The position numbers were made by a program, and so were the translations under genes. A stretch of 64,000 bases of DNA, taken from positions 1 to 64,000 of the forward strand of contig NZ_JAMXMB010000014.1 of assembly GCF_024055635.1 (NCBI RefSeq). Direction: 5' to 3'. This document shows, in pieces, positions 53,866-62,539 of this stretch. The DNA is from Microbacterium yannicii. Its GTDB lineage: Bacteria > Actinomycetota > Actinomycetes > Actinomycetales > Microbacteriaceae. The notes under the pieces were generated by a model. It had not been told where the DNA came from, made no database searches, and saw only the letters and a list, made by a program, of their open reading frames with translations. Position 1 is the stretch's first letter; the number at the start of each line of letters is the position of its first letter.

Positions 53866-55272
53866 TCACGGGGCCGCCGGTGCAGGGGGCTCGCTCTCGG
53901 CCGGCGGAGTGGCGGGCGGCTCGGCCAGGGCCGGCGGCGTCGTCGGCTCCGCGGGCGGCGTCGGCTCCGCGTGCGGCGCAGCCGGCTCTGCGACGGAGAC
54001 GGATGCCTCGGCCTCGGGCTGCTCCGTCGGCTCGGCGTCGGCGGGCGCAAGGTCGGGCGTACCGGTCTCCCCCGCCGCAGCTTCTGACCCGGCAGGCTCA
54101 ACCGCGGCGGGTTCGATCGGCGCCGACTCGGCCGGTGGCGGTGCGGTTGGTGCCGCGACTTCCGCTGCATCCAGGGCGGCGGCCGCTGTCGGGGCCTCGG
54201 GGGCGTCGCCCGGCGGGCGCTCCGGGAAATCGAACTCGTCGTCCGGGTCGCCCGCGAGTGTCGGACCGATCTGCCGGTTTGTTCCCGCGATGCCCGGTGC
54301 CTGGTTCCAGTGCTCTGGTGGAGTGAGGCTCTCGTCGTCATGGAACGTCAGCGGGTTGTCCCACACGATCAGATCTCCCACCGCCCCTGTCACCGGGTCC
54401 ACGGTCGTGTACTTCACGTAGTGATGCAACGGCCGGAGACCGCCGGGGCACTGCAGGCTGTCGGCCGCGACACCGGTGAGTGAGAACGTCAAGGCACGGT
54501 AGAGATCGCACTCGGGTTCACGGTAGCCGCGACGCCAGGGCGCCGTGACCGCGGTGATGCCGTCCTCCGTCTTCGGGTGATCTGGGTGGTCGAGACCCTG
54601 AGTGCCCCATCGGTCCATCGCATACGAGTAGCTCGCCCTGGCCTCGTCGAACGCAGCGCGGCACATGGCGACGCCGGCGGACAGGAGGACCACGTAGCGA
54701 GGGGTCTTCATCTGGAACACGCCGAAGTCGGGCGCGTTGGTGAACCTGTCGAGCGAGATGTAGCCGGCCGCGACATCGCACTCTCCTGCCCGCAGGTAGC
54801 CGTAGGCCGGGCCATCGTTGAAGTTGTTCGGGCTCGTGTCGCTCACGGGAAGCGCCCACGCGTAGATGCTTGGCCGAGGCTGGCCGCCGTTCCCGCCTGA
54901 GCCCCCGGATCCGCCTGAGCCCCCGGATCCGCCTGAGCCCCCCGATCCGCCGCTTCCGCCCGATCCACCGCCTCCACCCTGCCGGCTCTGCGGGGCGGTG
55001 CCCCCACCGGAACCGGGCTGCTGTGCGTCGGCGCTCGGCGGCGACGCCGGGGGTGCAGCATCCGGAATCTCGTCGGGCACGTCCGGCGCGTCCGGATCCG
55101 ACGGATGCACGTCGCTCCCGAAGTCGTCGTCACGCTGCGTCGCGGGCGGCTTCTCCTTGTCGGGCGCCACCGGTGAGTATTCGCCGCACCCCGAGAGCCC
55201 GAGGGCGACCGCGACCGCGAGGGCGGATCCGATCGCGAATGATCGCTTCGGAGTGATTCTTGTCGGAGACAT
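53866..55272 (-). CDS. Lipoprotein with Gly-Ser linker and Pro/Ala/Glu-rich tail, function unknown
   Basis: A 468-residue lipoprotein with signal peptide and lipobox LSGC (Cys29). An acidic, Pro-rich stretch is followed by an unbroken Gly-Gly-Ser linker (about residues 95-132, nine GGS units), then a globular core (about 135-330) that contains four cysteines (GEC, AMC, PEC, LQC) fit for two disulfides, and a low-complexity tail of about 140 residues rich in Ala, Pro and Glu. No known domain was recognised in the core. The layout suggests a core displayed on flexible spacers through the wall. It lies downstream of the membrane protein at 55333, 60 bases away, probably as one operon. Confidence 0.75.
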   Translation of the reverse strand: MSPTRITPKRSFAIGSALAVAVALGLSGCGEYSPVAPDKEKPPATQRDDDFGSDVHPSDPDAPDVPDEIPDAAPPASPPSADAQQPGSGGGTAPQSRQGGGGGSGGSGGSGGSGGSGGSGGSGGSGGNGGQPRPSIYAWALPVSDTSPNNFNDGPAYGYLRAGECDVAAGYISLDRFTNAPDFGVFQMKTPRYVVLLSAGVAMCRAAFDEARASYSYAMDRWGTQGLDHPDHPKTEDGITAVTAPWRRGYREPECDLYRALTFSLTGVAADSLQCPGGLRPLHHYVKYTTVDPVTGAVGDLIVWDNPLTFHDDESLTPPEHWNQAPGIAGTNRQIGPTLAGDPDDEFDFPERPPGDAPEAPTAAAALDAAEVAAPTAPPPAESAPIEPAAVEPAGSEAAAGETGTPDLAPADAEPTEQPEAEASVSVAEPAAPHAEPTPPAEPTTPPALAEPPATPPAESEPPAPAAP

Positions 55273-55332
55273 CGCTTTCCTCCCTCGTCGAGGATCTGCA
55301 GTTGTGGAGGGCGAAATAGTGGGGCAGATACC

Positions 55333-56340
55333 TCAGCCCTGACCCGCCACATCCGTCGTCGCGGCCGCGCACGGACCGAACCCGCCGGCATCCGCGATCC
55401 CGTACACGTCCCGGACGAACGTGAACCGCAGGCCGTCGCCGTCGACGGGGAGCATGACGACGACGCCGTAGTCGAAGGTCCAGTCGTCGGAGATGAGGAA
55501 ATAGTTGCCGCCCGTCGACTCGAGCAGGCGCAGCCCGCGATAGCGAAAGCGGAGTTCCTCGCCGGACCCGGCGCACGTGACGTCGACACCGGGCGAGACG
55601 ATGTCGAGCGGCGCCGCGCTGTCGACCATCACTCCCGGCAGCGTCTCGATCTGGTGAGGGAAGTCGCGAGCGAGCTCGGTACCCTCGACCGTCGCGTAGT
55701 TCATCGCCGACCAGAACAGACCGATCGCGACGAGGATCGCGATCGCGCCGCGCAGGACTCCCTCGGTCATCGGCGCGAATCTCACCGCGTCCCGCAGCCC
55801 GCCGCGCAGCATCAGCCCGTAGAGCAGCAGGAGCATTCCGCCCGCGCAGACGAGAGGCGCCGCGATGTACGTCACGGCGTAGCCGACCAGCCCGAGGAGC
55901 AGGCCCAGCGCGAAGACGCCGATGGCGATGAGCCACATCCATCGCGCCATCCACGCGACGATGCGATCGTCGTCGCCGAACCGGGTGCGGCGGCGGCGGA
56001 GCCACTGATCGAGGCCCACCCACGCGAGACCGGCGATAGCCGCGCAGATCGGGAGCAGCACAACCGGCTGCACACTGCGGCGGACGTAATCGTCGACAGT
56101 CATCCCGAGGATCGCCTCGTCGATACCGAGCATCTTCGCCATCCGGTCGCTGCGCACCCAGCCGAAGTACACGAGCAGGGCGGTCAGCACACCGACATTG
56201 GCGACGACGGCGAGGAGCGAGCGCACGAGCGACCCGCGCGTCTCCCGATCCGTCGCCTCGACGGCCTCGGATCCCTCCTCTTCGACGTCATTGCTCACAT
56301 AGGGGAGAGACGCCGCGAGGCGCCGCAGATACGCCGGCAC
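55333..56340 (-). CDS. Polytopic membrane protein with C-terminal extracellular domain, function unknown
   Basis: A 335-residue protein with hydrophobic segments near residues 40-60, 90-112, 132-152, 155-175 and 195-215, and a soluble C-terminal domain of about 110 residues ending with FVRDVYGIADAGGFGPC. Two cysteines (VTC and GPC) in that domain may form a disulfide, which suggests it is outside the cell. No family is recognised. It is likely co-transcribed with the lipoprotein gene that follows. The start GTG at 56340 is tentative; GTG 56298 is an alternative. Confidence 0.7.
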   Translation of the reverse strand: MPAYLRRLAASLPYVSNDVEEEGSEAVEATDRETRGSLVRSLLAVVANVGVLTALLVYFGWVRSDRMAKMLGIDEAILGMTVDDYVRRSVQPVVLLPICAAIAGLAWVGLDQWLRRRRTRFGDDDRIVAWMARWMWLIAIGVFALGLLLGLVGYAVTYIAAPLVCAGGMLLLLYGLMLRGGLRDAVRFAPMTEGVLRGAIAILVAIGLFWSAMNYATVEGTELARDFPHQIETLPGVMVDSAAPLDIVSPGVDVTCAGSGEELRFRYRGLRLLESTGGNYFLISDDWTFDYGVVVMLPVDGDGLRFTFVRDVYGIADAGGFGPCAAATTDVAGQG

Positions 56341-56361
56341 GGCGGCATCCCCGCCCCGCGG

Positions 56362-58500
56362 CTACCCCTCCAGCACCGCGAGCTGCTGCGTGGCCCGGGT
56401 CATCGCGACGTAGCGGTCGACCGCGCCCTCGATGCCCTCGCCGAAATCCGACGGCTCGACGAGCAGCACGAGGTCGAACTCCAGCCCCTTGGCGAGCTCG
56501 GGGGTGAGCGACCGCACCCGTTCCTGTGGTGCGAACGACCCGTCGCCGATGACGACCGCGGTGCCCTCGGGATGCCGCGTGAGCCAGTCGTCGAGGATCG
56601 TGTCGCGCTCCGACACCGCGCGGTGAAGCACGGGGATCCCGCTCGAGCGGATCGACGTCGGCACGTTGGCATCGCGGATCGCCGCCCGGATGACGGGCTC
56701 GGCCTCGGCCATCACTTCGCTGGGCGTGCGGTAGTTGATGGTGAGCGAGGCGATCTCGACCTCCGTGAGACCGACGCGCTCGAGCCGCTCCTGCCACGAC
56801 TCCCGGAAGCCGTGCCGCGCCTGAGCCCGGTCGCCGACGACCGTGAAGCTGCGCGACGGGCAGCGGGCCAGCAGCATCCGCCATTCCGCATCGGTGAGCT
56901 CCTGTGCCTCGTCGATCACGATGTGCGCGAACGGCCCCGCGAGCAGGTCGGGGTCGGCCGACTCGAGCACTGATTCGTCGACCAGGCTGTTGCGGAGGTC
57001 CTCGCCGTCCAGCCACTGCATCATCTCGTCGCCGGCCTCCTTCAGCCGCTCGACGACCTGCGACATGTACTCCCGCTCGCGGGCGAGCCGGGCATCGCGC
57101 TGCCGCTGACGCAGGGAGGCCGCGGGATCGCCGAGCCGGCGCCGGGCGGCGTCGAGCAGCGGAAGGTCCGACGTGGTCCAGGCGGCGGGAGCGCTCCGCT
57201 GCAGCGCATCGACCTCGTCGGGCGAGAGCCAGGGCGCGCACCGGCGCAGGTAGGCGGGGACGCTCCACAGATCGGAGACGACGACGGATGCCTCGACCAG
57301 CGGCCACGCCCGGGCGAAGGTCCGCGTGAGCTCCTCGTTCCGCGCGAGCGCCCGGCGCAGCTGGTGCAGCGGCACCTCTTCGCCGTCCGCCTGGTCGATG
57401 AGGATGTCGAGCACCGTATCCCATACCTGGTCGCGCGCCTCGTTGTGGGGTATGCCGGGTTCGGCCGAGGCGAAGGCCTCGGCCCAGTCCTGCGGGCTGA
57501 GCCGCAGTTCGCCCCACGGGGTCTCGACGAGGAGAGGCTTCATCGGGGGCTCCTCGTACAGCCGGACGGCAGGCTCGATCGCGTCGATCATGCGGCCGTC
57601 GGCCTTCAGCCGTGCGACGGCCGGATCAGGCTCGGCCGCGGCGACCGCACCCTCGGTGACCATGTCCCGCAGCGTGCAGGTCTGCACGCTCTCTTCGCCG
57701 AGGCTCGGAAGCACGTCCTCGACGTAGGAGAGATAGGCGGGACTCGGACCGACGAACAGCACGCCGCCGCGCCCTTCGCCGAGGTGCGGATCGGAGTACA
57801 CGAGATACGCCGCGCGGTGCAGCGCGACCACGGTCTTGCCGGTGCCGGGGCCGCCATCGACCACGAGTGCGCCCCGCGACCCGGCCCGGATGATCGCGTC
57901 CTGGTCCGCCTGGATGGTGCCGAGCACGTCGCGCATGCGCGGTGAGCGGCTCGCGCCGAGGCTCGCGATGAACGCTGACTGGTCGTCGAGGGCCGCATTG
58001 CTCCGCAGCCCCTCGGGGGTGAACACCTCATCCCAGTAGTCCGTCACGCGGCGTCCGGTCCACCGGTAGCGGCGTCGACTCGCGAGTCCCATCGGCTGCG
58101 CATGGGTCGCGGCGAAGAACGGCTCGGCCGCCGGGGTGCGCCAGTCGACCAGCAGGCGCCGGCCCGCAGCATCCCTCAGTCCGAAGCGGCCGATATAGGT
58201 CGGCTGCGAGCCGTCCGCGGGGACCATCCGGCCGAGGCACGCATCGACGCTGAAGCGGCGGAGGACGCGCAGGCGGGCGGAGAGCCGGTGGATCTCAAGG
58301 TCTCGCTCGAGCCCGGCCTGGCCATGGCCGCCAGGCTGACGGCGCAGCACCTCGAGGCGATCCTCGATGCCGGCGATCGACTGGTCGAGGCTCTCGGCGA
58401 TCGCGGCGAAGTGGCGTTCGTCGTCGCCGACGAGTGCAGGGTCCGACTTGGCGGTGAGACGGTCGGGCAGCTGAAAGGGGCTGGTCTGAATCGGATTCAC
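56362..58500 (-). CDS. helR: HelR/HelD-type RNA polymerase recycling ATPase (UvrD-like superfamily 1)
   Basis: A 712-residue superfamily-1 ATPase. The Walker A motif is GGPGTGKT (216-223); helicase motifs II (VIDEAQELTDAEW), III (TVVGDRAQA) and VI (YVAMTRATQQLAVL) are present. The N-terminal ~140 residues are a charged coiled coil, as in HelD and HelR, which enter the RNA polymerase channels and release stalled or drug-bound enzyme. HelR confers rifamycin tolerance in Streptomyces and mycobacteria, and here a rifamycin-associated-element-like palindrome lies in the promoter, which strongly favours HelR. GTG 58500 has AGGAG eight bases upstream and is preferred over the open frame reaching 58743. 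Confidence 0.9.
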   Translation of the reverse strand: MNPIQTSPFQLPDRLTAKSDPALVGDDERHFAAIAESLDQSIAGIEDRLEVLRRQPGGHGQAGLERDLEIHRLSARLRVLRRFSVDACLGRMVPADGSQPTYIGRFGLRDAAGRRLLVDWRTPAAEPFFAATHAQPMGLASRRRYRWTGRRVTDYWDEVFTPEGLRSNAALDDQSAFIASLGASRSPRMRDVLGTIQADQDAIIRAGSRGALVVDGGPGTGKTVVALHRAAYLVYSDPHLGEGRGGVLFVGPSPAYLSYVEDVLPSLGEESVQTCTLRDMVTEGAVAAAEPDPAVARLKADGRMIDAIEPAVRLYEEPPMKPLLVETPWGELRLSPQDWAEAFASAEPGIPHNEARDQVWDTVLDILIDQADGEEVPLHQLRRALARNEELTRTFARAWPLVEASVVVSDLWSVPAYLRRCAPWLSPDEVDALQRSAPAAWTTSDLPLLDAARRRLGDPAASLRQRQRDARLAREREYMSQVVERLKEAGDEMMQWLDGEDLRNSLVDESVLESADPDLLAGPFAHIVIDEAQELTDAEWRMLLARCPSRSFTVVGDRAQARHGFRESWQERLERVGLTEVEIASLTINYRTPSEVMAEAEPVIRAAIRDANVPTSIRSSGIPVLHRAVSERDTILDDWLTRHPEGTAVVIGDGSFAPQERVRSLTPELAKGLEFDLVLLVEPSDFGEGIEGAVDRYVAMTRATQQLAVLEG

Positions 58501-58571
58501 GGCATCTGCTCCTGGCGGATTCTGCGACGCGGGTGGGGAGGGAGAACGGGCGGGAGCGCGTCGCGACCGAC

Positions 58572-58610
58572 CAGTATGCGCCCTCAGGGGGCCCTTGCGG
58601 CAAGGCCCCC
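58572..58610 (-). promoter_or_regulatory. Promoter of helR with rifamycin-associated-element-like palindrome
   Basis: At 58587-58610 lies a G5-CC-CTTGC-G-GCAAG-G-C5 palindrome with one extra base in the left arm. It closely matches the rifamycin-associated element (RAE), CTTGC-G-GCAAG flanked by G and C runs, that controls rifamycin-resistance genes in actinobacteria. On the minus strand TTGCCG within the palindrome and CATACT (58572-58577), about 19 bases apart, form a -35/-10 pair, about 72 bases upstream of the helR start. Confidence 0.8.
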
Positions 58611-58754
58611 TGGCGCCGTTATCCTGGTAGTGGCAGGAAGTCGCTGCGGCCGGACGGGGAGGTCCGGATCGCGGCAGGAACCGCACGGGTCGCATTTCCG
58701 CCGGCGTCTGCGATGAGTCCGGCGTGTTGGTGGCCCGACCCACGCGCCCCTAGG

Positions 58755-61007
58755 ATGCGGAAAGTGACGGAGACTCTCCGTGAGCCGGCCCTGGGGGGAC
58801 CCGACTTGCAGGCGGTGCTGCTCAGCAGCAAGATCCAGACCCCTCCCGCTCGGCCCGGAGCCGTCAGCCGGCGCGCCCTCATCGACCGCGCACGCGACAG
58901 CGGCGCGCGCGTCGTCTCGGTCACGGCCCCGGCCGGATACGGCAAGTCCACCCTGCTGGCCGAGTGGGCAGCCAGCGATCCGCGAACCGTCGCGTGGGTC
59001 TCGCTCGACCGCACCGAGGTGGACCCCGCATCGCTGCTGTCGGTGATCGCCGCGGCATCCGTCTCGTTCTCGCCGGCAGCCGCGTCCGTCATCGCCGACA
59101 TGCGCGGTGTCGGGACGGCGGCGCTCGGCCGCTCGGCGCCGATGCTGGCCGGTGTCCTCGCCGCCGCACCGGAGAGCTTCGTGCTGTTCGTCGACGACCT
59201 CCACTGGGCGGACTCGCCCGATTGCCAGGACGCGATGGAGGTGCTCTTCGCGCACGTGCCCGAGGGATCCCAGATCGTCTTGGCGAGCCGCCGGGAGCCC
59301 TCGCTCATCGCGCGCCTGCGTGCAGCCGGAGACGCCTCGGAGATCACCGCCGCGGATCTGTCGCTCGATCATGCCGGCGCCCGCGCCATCTTCGAGCACG
59401 CCGGCGCCGAGGGCGTCGACGACGCGGACCTGCACTCCATCGTGGAGCGCTGCGAAGGCTGGCCGACAGGGCTGTTCCTGTGCGCGCTGGTCGCACGATC
59501 GGGTGGGGATGCGGCATCCGTCACCGGTGAGGACCGATTCGTCGCCGACTATCTGTATCGCGAATGCGTGGCCCGACTTCCGGAGGACACGCAGTCGTTC
59601 CTGCGCCGCACCTCCGTGCTGGACCAACTCTCCGCGGCGTCCTGCAATGCGGTGCTCGGCATCGAGGACTCCCGCGCTCGGCTGCGCGAGATCGAGACGG
59701 CCAATCTCTTCCTCATCGGGATGGACCACCATCGCGGGTGGTTCCGCTTCCACCCGCTGTTCCGCGAATTCCTGGCGACGGAGCTCGAGCGGGCCGAGGG
59801 TGCGGCCGCTGTCGCCGAGCTGCACCGCCGCGCCGCCTCGTGGCATGAGATCAACGGTGCGCCCGCGCAGGCCGTCGAGCACCTGCTGCAGGCGGGCGAG
59901 ATCGAGCGCGCCGCGGATCGCATCGCCGAGCTCGGCCTGCCGATGTACCAGCTCGGGCAGGTCTCCACGGTCAGACGGTGGCTCTCGCAGCTCGGCGACG
60001 ACCTCGTGCGCAGCTATCCGTCGCTCGTCGTGTCGATGACGTGGACGGCGATCCTCCTCGGCGACGTGCCGGCGGGGGAACGGTGGTCGCGCATCCTCGA
60101 GGGGTTCGATGTCACCGCCCTTCCCGAGCCGGATCGCGTGCCGTTCGAATCGGCTCGCGCCATGGTCCGTGCCGCGCTGTGCGAGCACGGGCCGGAGCGC
60201 GTCATGATCGACGCTGCCTACGGCATGGAGCACGAGCCGGCGACGAGCCCCTGGCGCGATCAGGCCCTGCACCTGTGGGGATCGGCGCACCTGCTGGTCG
60301 GCGACCTCCCGGCGGCGAAGAGCGCGTTCGAAGAGGCGATCGACGTGGCGACGGCCATGGGCAACCCTGACACCGTCATCCTGTGCCGGCCCGAGCTCGC
60401 CCTGCTCGAGGTCGATGCGGGCCGCTGGGGCAGCGCCCGGGAGCACGCGGAGCGCGGCATCGAGGCCATCGACGTGAGTCACATGGACGGCTACCCGACC
60501 ACCGCGCTGGCGCTGGCGGTGGCGGCGCGGGTGGCGCTGCACCACGGCGAGCGCGAACACGGCACGCGCCTTCTGGCGCGGGGGATGCGCGCGCGCATCG
60601 GCTGCACCCGCCTCCTCCCGTACGTCTCCATCCGCGCGAGGATCCAGCTCGCGAAGGCTCATGTCGCGCTGGGCGACCGTTCTGCGGCGTGGCACCTGGT
60701 CCGCGAGATCGACGACCTTCTACGCAAGCGCCCGGACGTCGGAGTCGTCGTGGGGCAGGTGGAGGAGCTGCGGGACGCCCTCGCCGCCGAGCCCGCCGCG
60801 GGCGGCTCGGTGCCGCTCACGCCGGCGGAGCTGCGCCTGCTGCCCTACCTGCAGACCCATCTGACCATCGCCGAGATCGGTCAGCGCCTGTTCATCTCAC
60901 GCAACACGGTGAGCTCGGAGGTCGGGTCGATCTACCGCAAGCTCGCCGTCACCACGCGCGGCGCGGCCGTCGAGCGCGCGAGCGCACTGGGGCTGCTGGG
61001 CGGCTGA
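58755..61007 (+). CDS. LuxR family regulator of the LAL/MalT type
   Basis: A 750-residue regulator. Walker A is APAGYGKST (58-66) and Walker B VLFVDDLHW (about 141-149); this is the STAND-type ATPase domain. A helical repeat (TPR-like) region fills about residues 370-680. The C-terminal LuxR helix-turn-helix is LTPAELRLLPYLQT then ISRNTVSSEVGSIYRKL. LAL proteins act as ATP- and ligand-dependent activators. The start may be ATG 58755 or GTG 58764, the latter with better spacing from AGGATGCGG. It is divergent from helR with 254 bases between; its targets are not evident. Confidence 0.9.
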   Translation: MRKVTETLREPALGGPDLQAVLLSSKIQTPPARPGAVSRRALIDRARDSGARVVSVTAPAGYGKSTLLAEWAASDPRTVAWVSLDRTEVDPASLLSVIAAASVSFSPAAASVIADMRGVGTAALGRSAPMLAGVLAAAPESFVLFVDDLHWADSPDCQDAMEVLFAHVPEGSQIVLASRREPSLIARLRAAGDASEITAADLSLDHAGARAIFEHAGAEGVDDADLHSIVERCEGWPTGLFLCALVARSGGDAASVTGEDRFVADYLYRECVARLPEDTQSFLRRTSVLDQLSAASCNAVLGIEDSRARLREIETANLFLIGMDHHRGWFRFHPLFREFLATELERAEGAAAVAELHRRAASWHEINGAPAQAVEHLLQAGEIERAADRIAELGLPMYQLGQVSTVRRWLSQLGDDLVRSYPSLVVSMTWTAILLGDVPAGERWSRILEGFDVTALPEPDRVPFESARAMVRAALCEHGPERVMIDAAYGMEHEPATSPWRDQALHLWGSAHLLVGDLPAAKSAFEEAIDVATAMGNPDTVILCRPELALLEVDAGRWGSAREHAERGIEAIDVSHMDGYPTTALALAVAARVALHHGEREHGTRLLARGMRARIGCTRLLPYVSIRARIQLAKAHVALGDRSAAWHLVREIDDLLRKRPDVGVVVGQVEELRDALAAEPAAGGSVPLTPAELRLLPYLQTHLTIAEIGQRLFISRNTVSSEVGSIYRKLAVTTRGAAVERASALGLLGG

Positions 61008-61028
61008 CGGCGTCGTCGTGCCGGCGCG

Positions 61029-61355
61029 TCAGAGGAACGGGTCGGGCACGAGGTCGTCGCCGTAGCCGAGCGCTGCGGCGATCCGGGGCGCCGCGGCGAC
61101 CGCGCGAGGAAGTCCGACGACGCCGACCATGCCGTCGAGCACAGCGACCATCTCGTGGATCGTCACGCCCGCGGCGACCGCTTCGTCGACGGCCGAGCGC
61201 ATCGACGCGGCCGGAGCCGACGACGCGATCAGGGCGCCGATGCGGATCAGAGCGATCGTGCGGCCGTCGAGCGCCTCGGACCACGGTGCCTCCGAGCCGT
61301 CCGCGAGGGAGGCGTCGTCGACGCAGAACCGCCGGAGCCGTTCGACATCGTCCAC
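61029..61355 (-). CDS. Carboxymuconolactone decarboxylase-like small protein
   Basis: A 108-residue helical protein. RTIALIRIGALIAS, AVDEAVAAGVTIHEMVAVL and LPRAVAAAPRIAAAL resemble the core helices of the AhpD/CMD family. The CxxC redox pair of AhpD is absent, so peroxidase activity is unlikely; it could be a CMD-type decarboxylase or structural relative. GTG 61355 has GGAGGAG seven bases upstream, a strong site. It converges with the LAL regulator gene. Confidence 0.65.
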   Translation of the reverse strand: MDDVERLRRFCVDDASLADGSEAPWSEALDGRTIALIRIGALIASSAPAASMRSAVDEAVAAGVTIHEMVAVLDGMVGVVGLPRAVAAAPRIAAALGYGDDLVPDPFL

Positions 61356-61690
61356 GTGTTCTCCTCCACAGCAGCCCAGCGACGTAGAGCCAGTGCACTA
61401 CGGGAGAGGGCCGCGCGCACCATTCAGATCGCATGATCACTGCGTCGCGCGCCCCGCGAAGCGTCGCGCGGGCCTGCGGATGTGGTCGGGTCGACGCCTT
61501 CCGCAGGAGAACTGCGTTCCACAGGACCTTGGAACGTTGCAACCTCCCGTGGAAGCGCGGTTGACCTGTTGGCGGGCCGGGCGCGGGGGAGGGCATGCGC
61601 GGATGGCGCCGCCCCCCCGGGCGGAGCGGGCAGGAACCGCAGGGTACTTTTGAACCTGGTTCACCAGCCGCGGACACAGGAGGGGCGACG
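61356..61690. promoter_or_regulatory. Divergent gap before the pantothenate operon
   Basis: A 335-base stretch between the CMD-like gene and the DUF2520 gene with no coding sequence recognised. It should hold both promoters. AGGAGGGGCG just before 61691 is the ribosome binding site for the DUF2520 gene. No clear operator or riboswitch was seen. Confidence 0.4.
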
Positions 61691-62539
61691 ATGCCGGACC
61701 TCGACTCCGCTCACGCGCGCGCGGCTGCGGCGCTCGGCGCGATCGCGATCGTCGGCGACGGACGGATGGGGCGATCCCTCGTAGCTGCCCTGCGCGGCGC
61801 GGGCGCCGACGTGCGGGGGCCTCTCGGCCGAGGCGCGACGGCCCACGACGCCGACCTCGTGCTGTTGGCGGTTCCGGATGCCGAGATCGCCGCAGCTGCG
61901 CATCACATCGCCGCCGGACGCCTCGTGGGGCACCTCTCGGGTGCGACGACGCTGGAGCCTCTCGCACCGCACGAGGCCCTCGGCATCCATCCCCTCATGG
62001 CGGTTGCGAGTGACGACGCCTCGTTCGCGGGCGTGCCGGCGGCCGTCGCGGGGTCGTCGCCTCGGGCGCTCGAAGCCGCAGAGGCGCTCGCGCAGGCACT
62101 CGGCATGACGCCGTTCCAGATCGACGACGTCGACCGTGCGGCGTATCACGCCGCGGCGTCGATCGCCTCGAACTTCCTGGTGACCCTCGAGGGCTTCGCG
62201 GACGGGCTCGCCGCGACGGCCGGCGTTCCGCGAACGGCCTTCGCACCGCTCGTGCGCGCCACGGTCGAGAACTGGCAGGCGCAGGGAGCGGCATCCGCGC
62301 TCACCGGTCCCATCGCGCGCGGCGACGACGCGACGGTGGCGCGCCAGCGCGCGGCGGTGGCAGAGCGGATGCCGGAGCGCCTCGCCCTGTTCGACGCCCT
62401 CGCCGCCGCGACCCGCGACCTCGCCGCGACTCGCGCATCGCGCCCGACCGGAGCGCCCGGCGCTCCCGCGACCGCGGCCACCGCCTCCACCCCCGCCACC
62501 GCCGCGGACGGCTCGGCGCCGGAGGAGGCCTCGTGGTGA
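61691..62539 (+). CDS. DUF2520/Rossmann-fold oxidoreductase, possible alternative ketopantoate reductase
   Basis: A 282-residue protein with an N-terminal Rossmann fold (AIVGDGRMGRSLVAAL, then DLVLLAVPDAEI) and a helical C-terminal DUF2520 domain (AYHAAASIASNFLVTLEGFAD), the 6-phosphogluconate dehydrogenase-like layout shared with ketopantoate reductases. A Pro/Ala-rich tail of about 30 residues follows. It overlaps panC by 7 bp and precedes panB, so it may supply the ketopantoate reductase step that otherwise needs PanE; a reductase of this kind (PanG) is known in Francisella. The strong AGGAGG site supports ATG 61691. Confidence 0.75.
   Translation: MPDLDSAHARAAAALGAIAIVGDGRMGRSLVAALRGAGADVRGPLGRGATAHDADLVLLAVPDAEIAAAAHHIAAGRLVGHLSGATTLEPLAPHEALGIHPLMAVASDDASFAGVPAAVAGSSPRALEAAEALAQALGMTPFQIDDVDRAAYHAAASIASNFLVTLEGFADGLAATAGVPRTAFAPLVRATVENWQAQGAASALTGPIARGDDATVARQRAAVAERMPERLALFDALAAATRDLAATRASRPTGAPGAPATAATASTPATAADGSAPEEASW

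Noticed and set aside
58587-58610. The helR palindrome as a simple transcription terminator
   Set aside because: It lies between divergent genes, not after one, and its bases match a known regulatory element in promoter position.
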